Shown: positions 46,711 through 59,023, counted from the stretch's first letter. The stretch: DNA of 64,000 nucleotides from Melastoma dodecandrum (GCA_029817715.1 JARUPY010000248.1:1550001-1614000), one strand, 5' to 3'. Notes: generated by a model from the letters alone, not told the origin. Translations and numbers: made by a program.

Positions 46711-47870
46711 TTAGGTCGGCAAGTCTCAACATTTTCTTGTGGGATAGAAGAAGAAGAGGTGGGAAGAGGGTGAGTGAGCCTGGGAGGGAGGAAGGGATTG
46801 GTTTTATGGCGGAGGGACGACATGGGCATCGCTAAAGTTGGAAGATTTTCAACGCTTTCTCATTCTTTCTACGTTGTTCGAGCAAAAAACCCAGATGGAG
46901 ATGGGGATAGAGAGAGACAGGGCAGCGGGTAATGTCGTTGTGTCGGCATCCCGTAGCTGAACGAAAATGGATAATGTTAGACAATATATGATTTTGAGAA
47001 AAAGAATTCAATTTTTATTATAAATATATTCACCGTAAGTAAATATTATTATGACTCTCAATTACTTTTACTTACTGTCGAATCGTTTATTATTTCTTTC
47101 ATAATAATTTTAATTTCTTTTCGTTGCAAGGAACTTATAAATAAATAAAGGGACATCATTTCGTGTAATGTGTACTAAAAGTAACAGAAGATTCTCCCCA
47201 TTTTTTTATCCATCTTGTTATGATACGTTGTTAGCACCATTCTCTAGTATGTCAAAAAAAGATCCCGATATCCTTCTTCATTCGTGGAAATCAAGTCTAT
47301 TGAGGTAGACAGTAAATTGGAAAAACGTTCATTTTTGTTTTTAATTTCATTAATTTTTTCTTATACTCGTCGTGTTGAATCTTGTATGAAGTTAACGTCC
47401 TTTTATATCACAGGAAGGAGTTACCTTTTATGGATTTTAGATGTTGAGATTCATCTTCGGCCAATGGTCTTGGAGATGGAGTTTTGTTCCTAAATGTCGG
47501 TGTAAAAAATAATTCCGAAAATATGATGCCAAGTTTTAAAATTTCTCGTGTACAGCTTTGAACTCGAACTCTGTGAGTTCGAGTTCCAACCAGCGGGAGT
47601 TTTGAGTTCGACTTCATGGATACATGATGGATATGCATGAAGTCCAACTCTATGAGTTCGACTTCTGCTTGAATACAATATAATCTTATTATGTAGTCAA
47701 ACGGTTTAATGTGTCTTATACTTGTCAAAAGTGCATGGGTTCGAACTTATAGAGTTCGCTTCACTTCGATTGATTAGAACTCAAAGTTTATGAGTTTGAC
47801 TTTTTATGGGCCAACAGTATTCAAGAACAAAACTCCTTGGAGATGCCATCAATGATCTTCCTTCGCCACG
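46711..47870. other. Intergenic, with GAGTTCGA-type short repeats
   Basis: The 5' flank of the CemA-like gene, then AT-rich DNA. At 47,560-47,800 the phrase GAGTTCGA(A/C)TTC and its complement recur about six to eight times in both orientations. No coding sequence is recognised. Confidence 0.5.
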
Positions 47871-47879
47871 AAGGTTTAA

Positions 47880-49530
47880 AAATTGAGTATCTCACCATGA
47901 AGGATTTATTGGTCCTATGGAATAATTTGAAAGAAAGAAATAATCATTTAAAAACAATCATTCGGTAAAGGCTCGGTTTGATTGGTTGCAAAGATTTTAA
48001 ATCAATGAATGAATATAGTTCGACGTTACTTTAAATTACTTGTCAACTGAAATTATGTGGACAAAATATTCTCCACTTTTCATGCATTGAATGTGTTCTT
48101 GCATCAATAAGATCGTGCAAAAGGTTTAGAGAAGTAATTTGAATTGATTTCATGCCTCCTGTTGACCGAACAAAACAATGAGCTTTTGATAAAGAATCAT
48201 TGGGTTTGTCCAATTGGATATACTACATTTCATGAAGTGAACGTGTATCATATAATTATGGAGGACAACATCATGATCGTGGTCATGGAAATGGACGTAG
48301 ACGTGGTTATGGTTGAGGACGCGGTGGTGGTCGTCGTTGAAGCGTGATGATAAAAAGTCAATTTAATTAGACTATGGAGAATAAATGTTATTGTTGTAGT
48401 ATGAAGGGTCCTTGGTCATATACTTATCGTATGTCCAAACATTTGATCGATCTACATTAAGAGTCGCTATTAACACTAATGTATCTTGCTAGTTATACTA
48501 AACCTGATATATCATTTACAGTAAAATTATTAGTAAGATTACGGGTGAAAACGAGCCGAGTTGAGATCGAGTACCCCCAGACTCGAGCTCGGCTCGATTA
48601 GGAAAAGCCCGAGCTCGAGCTCGAGCTCGAATCGAACTCGATCGAGCTCAAATAATTGGAGCTCGAATTCGGCTCGGCCCAATTATGGAGAGCTCGAGCT
48701 CGGCTCGAAATGCTCGAATGTAGATCGAGCCTAAACTCGGCTCGAAAGCTCGAGCTCGAATTCAAAATATACATTTATCGAAGTTGACTAAGGCTCGGTA
48801 ATTTTATTAATTTTCTAGATATTTTTATTAATTTTTTATTAATAAATTATTAAAATTTATTATATAATATTATGTTCGCGAGCCTTCGAGCTGTCAGTGT
48901 TTCGATTCGAACTCGGTCAAAATCGAGTTCGAACCGAGCTTTGACCGAGCTAGCTCGCGAGCGGCTCTGCTCGTTTTCACCCCTTAGTGAGATATAGTTC
49001 TTCATCGAGAACGAGACATCTGAATGAAATCAAACATATTTTTCAGTATCCTCAAGGAATAATGGACAAGTGACTGCATTGTTTTATATGATTGAAGTCA
49101 AATTGATTGGATATACATATGCATGATATTTATCTGATTCTCATACTGACAAATATCACACGGGTTATTTATTTACATGTGATGGTACTATTAGATCTTG
49201 AAGGTATATGAAACAATGTTTGCCACCACTTCATCTAATTGTTCTGAGATCATAGCAATTCATAAAGCCAATTGTGATTTTGTATGACTGAGACCTATTA
49301 TATATCACGTTCGAGGGTAATGCAGTTTATTCATAAATAAGAATGGCATAACGCTACTTTTGTTGCTCAATTAAAGTGATGATATATCAAAGGTGATCGA
49401 ATAAAACATATATCTCCAAAATTTTTTCTCACACGTAATCTCTGGAAAAATGATGATATTAATGACAAATACGTTCATCGGAAAATTGGACACATTTATT
49501 CACAAAGGCTTCCCTATAACGATTTAAAAA
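47880..49530 (+). pseudogene. Ty1/copia retrotransposon relic (gag and RT end/RNase H)
   Basis: Read through stops and frameshifts, 47,880-48,480 resembles a copia gag: EYLTMKDLLVLWNNLKER, DFKSMNEYSS, LLLTEQNNELLIKNH, then a broken zinc knuckle KCYCCSMKGPWSYTYR. Next comes the end of RT (MYLASYTKPDISFTVKLLVR, to 48,537). After a MITE it resumes as YSSSSRTRHLNEIKHIF at about 48,990, then RNase H text (YLSDSHTDKYHTGYLF) and the C-terminal KHISPKFF-type region near 49,400. Protease, integrase and most of RT are absent, so a large deletion preceded the MITE insertion. Confidence 0.75.
48538..48983. mobile_element. hAT-type MITE (446 bp) with GAGCTCGAG subterminal repeats
   Basis: The ends are CGGGTGAAAACGAGC and GCTCGTTTTCACCCC, inverted repeats. 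An 8-bp duplication TTAGTAAG/TTAGTGAG flanks it (48530-48537, 48984-48991), and the copia frame reads straight across once the element is removed. Subterminal CTCGAGCTCG repeats and the GGGTG.AAACGAG terminus resemble the hAT element at 28,366-32,048, so it is a likely non-autonomous relative. It has no ORF. Confidence 0.82.
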
Positions 49531-50110
49531 AAAACGGGTAAGTTGAAATGCACAAACTTGAAAATTTAATGTGACGTTACGACATGTTGTATTTTTTTTT
49601 CTTTTTCCATATTTTGTCTTAATAGATTTTAACTGGTATTCTTGAAAAGGATTTTAACATACTATCATAATGATATGTAAGTTGAGTGTTGTAAATATAT
49701 TCGTTGTCGACTGTTATTTCCATTAGCATAGAATCTTTATTATTCAGTTCCATTATTAAAAAAATAGTCCAATGGATTTCAAAATTTACTCAATTCTCTC
49801 TTTTTTTTTTTTGGTTTTGTATAATTCTATATTAATTTAACCCCAAACAGAAAAAGTTTCTTTACATGTATTTATGAAACCCAATTACACCAAAATTTAT
49901 AAGAAAGTGCAACACGTAATTGCAAACTTTTTGCAATAAATATACGAATACGCTCTTTTTAAAAGAAATAATTTTTTTAAAGTAAAGTAAGAATTTAGCA
50001 TCACATTTTGATTATAATTTTGAATTAAGAGGTACACAAAGAAACCCTAACTTTGAGTTGAAGGTAGGGTTTTTGGGAAGGGGGAGAGGGAGAGGGAGGC
50101 TGGGGGGGAG
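49531..50110. other. AT-rich intergenic DNA and 5' flank of the uS17 gene
   Basis: Poly-T/A rich. A G-rich stretch at 50,075-50,110 is the likely 5' leader. No other feature is recognised. Confidence 0.5.
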
Positions 50111-51062
50111 ATGAAGTGGGTGGTAGGGAAGGTGGTTTCGAACAAGATGCAGAAGTCGGTGGTGGTCGCCGTCGACCGCCTCTTCCACAACAAGCTCTAC
50201 AACCGCTACGTCAAGCGCACCTCCAAGTTCATGGCCCACGACGAGAACAACCTCTGCAACGTTGGCGACCGCGTCCGCCTCGATCCTTCCCGCCCCCTCA
50301 GCCGTCACAAGCACTGGGTCGTCTCCCAAATCCTCAAGCGCGCCCGCATCTATCAGCCCCCTTCCCCAGCCGCCAGCGCGGACGCCTCGACAAAGGTAAT
50401 CGCGCCTTGGCGTTCCGGTTGATTGATGGCCCTTCTTGGTTCCACGGTTTGGGCCTCCCGTCGAATGATCGATTTAGAATCGCTCGTTTCTGAGTTTTGT
50501 TTGTGCTGCTTGCCTGATTTATGTGAGGAGTTCATTCAGCTTGGATTTGTTTGACTGTATTTATGGCAGAGGCTAAGTTCAGTGTAGTCGCACATATCAC
50601 AATGTCTCTCTGTTAGATTTCGGACTGCGGTCTGGTTAGTTTATGAAGGTGTTATCTGGGAATAGTTCGCTCATAAACTAAAACCCTTTAGTGGTTATGA
50701 CTAGTCTGATTGTGCTTAATAAGCCCTGTTCTGTAGAATAACTCCCCTTTGATGGCTATGACTTGTTTAACAAACCTTTGATAGAGACTTTTCCGCTACT
50801 TTTCATGATATATTTTGAGTTGTGTCTTGAGTATTAGAATTTGCTCTCCTTTTCTACTTTGTCGTGATACATTGCATCTTTTGGAGCATGACTATGATTT
50901 TCCTAAACAATAATCGAATAGTCTGTTTGGAGACGTTAAGGCTCCCTTAATTAATGGAAAATCCACGTCTCTTTGGGAAACATGCTTGATCTTTTACATC
51001 ATTTGATTCTTTATCTTCTCGTTGTGTAGGCGAAGCTGACTGCAGAAAACAATTGCTCTTAA
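50111..51062 (+). CDS. Ribosomal protein uS17 family, organellar type, 105 aa
   Basis: Exons 50111-50395 and 51030-51062 join as ACAAAG|GTAATC ... GTGTAG|GCGAAG, ending AENNCS. The core is a complete S17 OB-fold: [57 protein letters not shown]. It binds 16S-type rRNA in the small subunit. There is no cleavable presequence, as in the Arabidopsis mitochondrial-type homologue At1g49400 (emb1129), recalled from memory. The tail after ARIYQPPSP is low-complexity and varies in the family. It is convergent with the GH17 gene, with about 490 bp between the coding ends. Confidence 0.88.
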
Positions 51063-51549
51063 GAGGAACTGGGGTATTATTGCGGAGAAGACAGTTGTGC
51101 ATAATCGGGCTCCCTTTGATGGAAACCGAAATCAAAATCCATTGCCCTACAGTACTCAATGATTTCAAGTGTTGGTTGTGAGGGGTTTGGAGAATGCTTG
51201 GAATAACGCGGCTGCCTCAAACCATGTACTTTTATTGGCTCTTCATGGTCGGTCTTCAAATAGTATAAAATCAAATGCGACCCTCGCCAGAGATATCTTA
51301 CGGTGTCTTGGAGATTTTTAAATGACATGGTTAGGGTGGACGAAATCACCATGCATATGGTCCTCTTTTTCATGGAAGTTCGATTCGACCGTCTTCACTG
51401 ATTACTTGTGTTGTCTTTCCTGGTTTGGAGTCTGTTGTTCTTTCACATCAGAATATGAATCAGCAATACATTATGGCAGGGAGACCTCTCCATCACAATA
51501 TACTGACTAATAAGGGACATGGGAATGAAGAATTCAAGAATAGTCAGAT

Positions 51550-53178
51550 TCATAGGATCAACAGCAGTACTACAATAAGGCCAACAGATAAGGGTAACGC
51601 CTTCCCGAGAAATCCGTGGTCATGCCCTGCATGGCCGTAATACGGTTGGATCATGATGTTAAATTTACAGGTACCAACAGAAGGATCGACTTTAGTAACC
51701 ACTCCTAATCCGGAAAACTTGCAGGCATCATCCAGCTGGTTGTTTATCTGGTAGTAGCTGTTGAAAGCATAGGAGATATTCCCTGCTGCGTTTAGACTGC
51801 CACAGCTCGTCCCATAGCCAAGGCTGGTGCAATCCCCTTTGGCACAGGCAAAACTTACAGTAGGAGCCACTTGTGAGTCATCGAGCTTGGCCGATGGCTT
51901 GAAGATGCACCATTGGCGTGCCAGGTACTGAACGCCCTGTGCAGGGACCAATGTCCCAGAATTCGTGGTTCCGAGGTTTAGCGAATACTTGGGGCTTCCA
52001 TCGAAAAAGAAGACCCCCCAGTGGCGTTCAAAATTCCCAGGAGTGATGCTCTTGGCATCTTCATCGATCAGACTGAACAAGTAGGCGTCCACGGGTCCTG
52101 TCCTCATGGGCGTCCCTTTGCCGGATGATATGTGGGACATGAAGCCCTGGCTGAACCGCTGAGCATTGTCTGAGTTTGCATTCTTATCTCCATCTGTAGG
52201 CCACCCTACTTCTCCCACAATGATAGGTAAGTTCCCAAATCCATTCTTCTGCAGTGCCCAGACAAGGGTATCATAATTCGCGTCGAACATGTTGTAGTAT
52301 GTAGCCGAGCCGTCAGTGAGAGGTGAGGCGTTGCCATCGAAGAAGGCATACTCAATGGGAAAGTTCGGGTCCTTGTAAAGGCTTATGAAGGGATATATGT
52401 TAACGGTAAAAGGCGCGCCATAATAGTTCAGGAAGTTCACGATCTGCATCATGTAGTCATGGATGTCGGATCGGAAATCACCACCGGATGGCAGGTCAGT
52501 GGAGCTCGAGTATACGTCGGCATTAAGGGGAACGGTGACTTTCACTTGGTTGCTAAGGCCCGCTTTTATCAACGCGGCCTGCACATTCCTGAGAGCTGGG
52601 TAAGTTGTTCGGAGGAAGCTCCCATTGTAAGTAGAGAGGAAAGGCTCATTCCCTACAGCAACATACCTGTCCAGGAAAGACGGAGAATCTTTCGTTAAAA
52701 GGCGGCAATCCGGCAGCTAGCGCAGGCACATATTAACTCTACCAACCTCTTACATGCTCGATCAATCAAAACAACAACACCGCGCGAGAAACGACGGGGA
52801 AAGGCACAAGAGGAAAGAATCACGGAGACCTCCCCGCAACATCCCCTACCTAATGTTGACGGTACTGGAGGAGCCGACGTGGGCCGAAACGTTCTTGGAG
52901 ACCCAATTCTCGGCAGCCTTACTGCTACCGGCGAGAGTGGCGAGCATGTCGTTAGGGATCCCAACCATGACCTCGATCCCAGACCCAGCTAATGCCCGGA
53001 GGGTACTGTAATCAGCATCAAAGAGCTTAACCTTCTGAAACCCATTGTTCCGCAGCAAGTTCACCACGGTGGCGGGGGGGAGCGGGTGGGTGGCCTGCGT
53101 GCCCCAGTTGGCACCAATCCCACCCACTCCCAACACCATGGACAACAACAAAGGCGCAGCATACAAGAACCAAGCCAT
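51550..53178 (-). CDS. GH17 beta-1,3-glucanase with X8/CBM43 domain, GPI-anchored, 481 aa
   Basis: Exons 53178-52850 and 52666-51550 join as AACATTAG|GTAGGG ... GGACAG|GTATGT ([12 protein letters not shown]). I chose MAWFLY because it starts a clear signal peptide; the frame upstream is 5' leader. The GH17 fold carries acid/base Glu117 (AVGNEPF) and nucleophile Glu262 (VGEVGWP). From about residue 362 a cysteine-rich X8 domain follows ([24 protein letters not shown]), then a short spacer and a hydrophobic tail [15 protein letters not shown], the GPI signal. It would act on callose at the cell surface or plasmodesmata. The closest Arabidopsis genes I recall are At4g31140 and At5g58090. All catalytic residues are present. 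Confidence 0.92.
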
Positions 53179-53399
53179 GGCCGCAGGAAGTTGTTCAGAC
53201 AGCAGGTAGACAGAAAGAGGACTAAGACAGCATCGGACAAGTAGCCAAAGGGGAAAATCAAGGGGGAAACCCAGACGGGGGGGTAGTAACAAGGGAAAGA
53301 GGAAAAGAAGGGGGGGAACAGTAACACTCCCTACACGTCAGATGGAGCTTCTGGAGGGGAACCACGTCACCAGCAGCTCAACTCATGATGATCTCTCTC

Positions 53400-53870
53400 T
53401 TTCCCTGGTAAAGCTGTTGTTCTGTTGTCTTCGGTCCTCTATTTATTTAAATGATAATAGTTTAAATTTAATTTTCGATTTTTAAACAAAAAGTTGATAG
53501 GATTAATTCTCTTCAACGAAGAATAATACCACGTCGCCTTAAATAAAAATATTTCAATTTAGAATAAAGTTTGGAAAAAAAACGGGGAGGCGGTCTCCGT
53601 CATATTTATCCGTAAGTAAACACGTCGCAAATGTCAAATTGTACCTAATCTAATCGCATGCTTCACCCACAAAGACATGATGTCATGATTTGTTGGAAGA
53701 TACGACTCAAAGTACCTATTCTAATTTACTTTTAATAAAAGTCGATAATTATTATTATTTTATTTCATAACCGTTTGTCGGGACGAAGGTCAATTCGGAC
53801 GGAGAGATCAAAACGTTAGTTTAAAAATGATTTTGTTAAATATGGTCGTAATTTTCGAAATTCGTTGTCT
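53400..53870. other. 5' flank of the GH17 gene
   Basis: AT-rich. A minus-strand AAATAAATAG at about 53,441-53,451 could be a TATA element, 265 bp above the ATG. Nothing else is recognised. Confidence 0.4.
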
Positions 53871-53878
53871 AAGGTAGG

Positions 53879-54171
53879 GAAATCGGCCTTATAAAGGTCG
53901 ACTTCGATTATGAAGAAAGTCGGCATTTGTAATGCCGATTTCACTCTATTCGAAGCGAAATCGGCTTTACAAAAACCGACTTCATGAGAATGGTTCTATG
54001 CATGAAGTCGGTCTTTATAAGGCCAACTTCAGTGAAAATTTTTAAAAAAATTATAACATCTGAAGTCGGCTTTTGTAAGGCCGATTTACTTACATAACGG
54101 ATTTTGAGGATTATGAAATCGGCCTTACAAAGCCGACTTTGATCGAAGTCGATTTTTGTAAGGCCGATTTC
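53879..54171. repeat. Array of seven ~27-bp near-palindromic units
   Basis: Units at about 53879-53905, 53911-53942, 53956-53983, 54003-54030, 54061-54087, 54115-54140 and 54144-54171 follow the pattern GAARTCGGCYTT, then TA or TGTAA, then AAGGCCGAYTTC. Each reads nearly the same on both strands and could form a short hairpin. Spacers of 4-30 bp are unrelated. No coding sequence or known transposon end is seen. Confidence 0.75.
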
Positions 54172-54580
54172 ACTACTTTAGTCAAGAAATTTTCAAACCT
54201 TCGGCGGTATTTGACGAAATAATTTCCGAACAAACGTTCAACAAAACTCGAAGGTTTTGGTAAGGAAATAAAAGAGGAACCGTGGAAGGAAGAAATGCTT
54301 TCCTAGTCCAAGTGATTATACACCAGAAAAAGGGTCTTCTTCCTCTACCCCTAGGGTTGCAAAACCCCTAATTCCCACCCCTCCTCCAATCAGAGATCCG
54401 TTGCCAACTTCACCGACGATGGAGGATCCTCGCGGCTGCGGCGACGCTAGGGCACCTTGATGCTCCGCCATCTTCGCTGCCTTCTTTTTGGTACTCTGGT
54501 TGATTTATTGGCCGGTTTTCGTTTGTTGATGGTTCCGTGTCATGGCGGAAGTTCTTCATCTTAGTGGAATGTAGTAGGTT

Positions 54581-55993
54581 TGTTGGGGCGGGAACCGCCG
54601 GCGCCAATGACGAAAGCGGAAATAATAACGGGAAACGATGTCCGACGCACAGATTTACGTAGTTCGGCCCAAAGCGGCCTATGCTTTGTGGCACTTACGC
54701 TCCCGAGCAACAACTTTGCACTGTGGCTCCATCTCTCTTGCGCTCAGCACTCAGTACCTTCTTGATACATCGAGAAGTCCCACTTGTCGACCGTTGCCAG
54801 ACTTCTCCACTAGGAACTTTAATCCGTTCCACCTCAATATTGACTTCACCGTCAATGCGAGCATCACCGCCGAACTACATCATCGGTTATACCTGCTTGA
54901 CACCCTCAAGCCCGTACACACAGCCCGTGTACCCGCGTACCCGCGTTGCTAACTAATGCTCCACCTGAAACTAGAAACCCGCTTCAGATAACCTGATCAA
55001 ATTCTCATGCCCTTAAGAGCCTTGCCAACTCCCTTGACTCCGACCCCAAATTCCACATGAACCTGCACTTGCGCCTTAACACCCACGTGGATTTCACTAT
55101 CCGCGCTCCGCACACCTGATCATTAACCGGTGAACTCCACCTCACCGTAAGAAGTTCAATCCTCAAACTTCTTCACCTGGAACTAAAGAATCATTCCCCC
55201 TTGCTCTCAACGCGTCCGTCGATCCCGCAAGTATCCACGTCAAACCCAGTGCGCTAACTCCCATCGACGTCCTTTATTGGCTCAAAATCTATGAGCCCAT
55301 GCACACCTCTATGCATTTGTGCTTCTTCCAAGCACTCTTTTTATCAATTTACATTCTTGTTGACATCTCGCCCACTGCATCATCATCCTTCGCCTTATCA
55401 AGGCTCGCCCCCTCTGAACTTCCCTCGAAGAAATCCACTGATCTTCACAACCTCGCTCTGATACTAATTATTGGGGTAGGAACCGCCGGCGCTGATGACG
55501 AAAGCGGAAAGAATAATGGGAAACGATGTTCGACGCACAGATTTACGTAGTTCAGTCCAAATCGGCCTACGTCCACGGTGAGGTCCTCCTTGATATTCCA
55601 TTATAACTAACGTGTTACACGATTACAAGCCCTGGGAATGTTTCGCCCCGAGTTCTCGTAGAAAGCCCTCTACCCGACTCTCCGAACATTCTTACCGCTC
55701 ACCGTGTATCACTCGTTCCCAGTACAACGACTCACCAGAGAGCTCGGAGTGCGACAACCCGTCGACTCCCTTACCCTAGTTACAGAGTCTATATCGCACT
55801 AACTCGTGGATCTCACCTTGAGTCTATCCGATTCTCCTATTTCGTAGCTCTGGACAATCCGTATTTTTATAATAGACAATAGAATCTAGGACAATATCTT
55901 TCTGATATCCCATAATATCACACAATATTACACGAAATTATACGTGATATTACCTACAGATTCTCCAAGATTTTAACTTTCATATTCCTAACA
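54581..55993 (-). mobile_element. Truncated Ty1/copia-type LTR element
   Basis: Read on the minus strand, a 525-bp LTR runs 55993-55469 (TGTTAGGAATATG ... CCTACCCCAATA). A TTAGTATCAGAGC primer site follows at 55,468-55,456, close to the initiator-Met TGGTATCAGAGC. The last ~95 bp of the LTR recur at 54581-54680 (starting TGTTGGGGCGGGAACCGCC on the plus strand). The ~790 bp between hold no recognisable gag or pol. The flanks AGGTT (54576-54580) and AGGCT (55994-55998) are a probable duplication. It is non-autonomous. Confidence 0.72.
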
Positions 55994-56110
55994 AGGCTAG
56001 TATGTTGCCCCGTTTTGGCGGTTTTATACATGGCACGAGGATGGATGTTTTGACTGAGGTAGCGAATTCTGGCTCAAACTGACTCGTGAAATTCTTTGCT
56101 CGATCAGTTT

Positions 56111-57550
56111 CTGGTTGTTGAGACGCTCAGGCTGCCTATCAAGAATCTGAAGAGCGGGGGTTCATCGGCGTTCTTGCTGTTTAACCTCAAGGAGAAGAGT
56201 CGACAGAAGTAAGTGTGTCTCGGTTTGTGCTTGTCTAATTACCTGGATGCAATGGTTGTGGATTTTAACTGTAATGGAGGCTTTTTGTGCTTGTCTCCAG
56301 ATTTTGATGATTTGAAGGCTTTTAGTACTGGCAAGTGGGCTGATCACAATTATTCCAAGGCAGGAGGTACTCATGAGTCTTGTTTTCTCTTCCTTTTCTG
56401 TTCAGATGCTGAAGTTTAAGTTCCTAGTGAGACTTTAATCTATATATTAATTTTTTTTTTTTTTTTGTATTGTTGTTATCCTGGTTCTGCAGTAGAAGGT
56501 CATGTGCGAATGACTTTTGCTTGTCTCTAGTTGAAATTACTTATTAAACATTGAGCTCGGGGACAATTGCTAACGATGATGTGAAAGACAATTTTGAATT
56601 GTGACTGTTAAAATTTACATTTTATTTTATCAATTTGTTCACCATCGAACAAATATTCGTACAAGTTCTATTTTATCTATTAGTTTCCTATCAAATATGA
56701 TATCTCAAACATGATAGTTGAAAGTAGTTGGTTCAATGCTTTGCGGACTGACCCATTTACATGTAACTTTTGCAATTTGTGCTCAAGACAAATAGGATAT
56801 AACTGTCTGTGCCATACCGTGGGATATAATTCATATGGCTTACATGAGACTATGATTAGTGTTGCAACTAGCTTATACATGAGGGAAGGATTTGATGTTT
56901 TGAACATATTCCAGTGCAATTGCTACGTGCATAATTAATTGTTTGAGGATGAAAATGTGGCGATGAAGCTTTACCCTCTTTATATCAATACATACTTTTG
57001 ACATGCAAGAGATATTAAAAAATGTCTAGAAATGTTTAACTTCCGTTGAAATGGATGGTGTTTCTGATTAATTTAATTTATTTTCATTGAACATTTTGGT
57101 GTTCATAAAACGAAGAGAGGCCTTCTCGCCTTGGTGGCGCCTTACCGCCTTAAAATCACTGGTTCAACAGAATCATCTGCCTCTTGTCAGTCACGTCAAA
57201 TACAAGTATGTTATTTTATTTTTCTGTTCAAGGGAGTATTATGCTTGCTAGCCAGTCATTACTTACAGTTAATTTGATCATGTTTGCAGCTTTTCTGTTC
57301 ATGCAGTTCTAACAGATGAAAAGGTCTCTTCAGTTCTTTGAACATGCCATAAACACACTGGCTCACAAGGATGATGTCTCTTATGGGTGACAATAACGTA
57401 TTTAAAACTCTAGTTTAGCTATTGTATAAAGCAATATTAATTTACCAACTCTATATTAATTTGCTGTGATTATGAAATAATAATAAAAAAACAGATATGT
57501 TTTGTGTTGAATCCAAGGCTTGACAAGAGATTGGCTACATATGGATACAG
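56111..57550 (+). pseudogene. Decayed At5g58100 (SPOT1)-like gene
   Basis: Exon pieces in order are 56111-56208 (ETLRLPIKNL, AFLLFNLKEKSR), 56301-56366 (DFDDLKAFSTGKWADHNYSKAG), 57171-57205 (NHLPLVSHVKY), 57290-57386 (NFSVHAVLTDEKVSSV, then after a 1-bp shift FEHAINTLAHKDDVSYG), and 57495-57550 (FVLNPRLDKRLATYGYR). These match, in order, separated parts of a large plant protein I recall as At5g58100, needed for pollen exine patterning. The exons for the VNFIFIGFEGKGN region and the whole C-terminal two thirds are missing. Several splice sites survive (GTAAGT at 56,209; GTGAG at 57,551). A copia element lies just upstream. Position between the GH17 and AHA1-N genes supports the identity. Confidence 0.72.
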
Positions 57551-59023
57551 GTGAGTTTATCACCACAAAACCTCTGGTTTTTCCGATTTCTTTGGTGTAT
57601 GTACATCACAACAGACCCTAGTCGATAGAATTTACAATGATTTACTTGAGGTTTGTGTACTTATCTTCAATAGAAAGAATTCAAGTATTGGCAAATGCAA
57701 AACAAGGAAACTGTCAGTTATTCTCTGCCAAGAGAGCTTTTATTGATTTATGGATGCAATGGGGTTAAATTTCTTGTTGTTTTCAGAAGATTTCTTTTTT
57801 TCTATCATCAACTTTTTTCATTTATCGACTAGTTATATACTTCAATGTTTCACCATGTAATGTCTTCTATATCCAGTAACACATTTTTTTGCATTCATTT
57901 TATTGAAAATTCTGTTGGAGAGCAATTTAATCATATATTAGTCATGAAAATACATCAATGATAATTTGATGAGCGTGTGTTGTTTTCTTTTACAATACTT
58001 TACTATTGTGATGGGTGGCCTCGTTTTTCCCAATTTTACTTGGCACTTTTGAGTTATTGTGGCTTCCAATGCTTCAATGTATCGGAGCATGTTAGACATG
58101 CATAAGTAGGTTCTAGTATTTCTTATCTTACAGCCATTTGCTGCAGTTTGGGCTTATCATTAAACCTTGGATACCTATTTATGCACATAAGGGTGAAATT
58201 TCTAGTCATTTTATCGATGATATCTTCTTTTTCGTCCTAAAACTACAGATGAAAGGAAAATGTACCCGTAGTAGCATTTGACAGCAACAGTAGCTTAAAT
58301 TTATATGACACCATTTCTCAGCTTAAAGTCCAGGTTAATACGATTCACATCATATCATAACTTGGTGAAATTTCAATCCAAGATCTCTGTTTGTATGAAA
58401 TTTCTCATAATCAACAGCTACACATATCCATTACTGGGAAGTGGAGGATATTCAATTCGCCATTGAGGAGACTTTGGTAATGTTCAAATAATAAAAAAAG
58501 CCGACGGTTTAAAATCGCAATTTTGAATCACTTAGGAAAATTAAGCTTTTTGAGTTAAGGTATTTGAAACGTTGTCTTTAACCTGATAGAGTATCACTCT
58601 AGTTTTACTGAATTAAAAGCCATCCTTTTGCTCAGCAACGATAAATTAGAAAATTTAACCGTTTCTTCAAACTGAGAAAACGAAAAGGTCAAAATGTTTT
58701 TGATGATTAGGAACAAAATGTCGATATATTTAGTTTGAAACGCTTAAAAGATGGCCATACAATTACAAGGCAACCTTGTAAGACTAGAACCTTCCGGACA
58801 GAACCCACCCCCTCCCCCTCCGACAACAAATAATAAAAAGGAACACAGCCCCGTTCCAGCCTTTGATCCCCTCCCGCCGCCCCCTTGCCTTTTTGACCAT
58901 TTCAACTCCTCTTCCCAAAATTCATCGTCCCCCCCCCCCCCACCCACCCACCTTTCGATTCGATCCGATCCTCGTCTTTGTTGGGTTTACTTCTGAAAGG
59001 CGTCGTTTACGACGGACGGAGGA
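57551..59023. other. Intergenic, nothing further recognised
   Basis: AT-rich DNA with no further exons of the decayed gene on either strand. 58,790-59,020 is C-rich (poly-C at 58,930-58,941) and forms the likely 5' leader and promoter of the AHA1-N gene. Confidence 0.5.

Noticed and set aside
53879..54171. CRISPR-like array
   Set aside because: Units occur in both orientations with irregular spacers in a plant nuclear context; no cas-like genes.
58751..58996. Pro-rich ORF upstream of the AHA1-N gene
   Set aside because: It arises from poly-C/CCN low complexity in the 5' leader and overlaps the promoter region.
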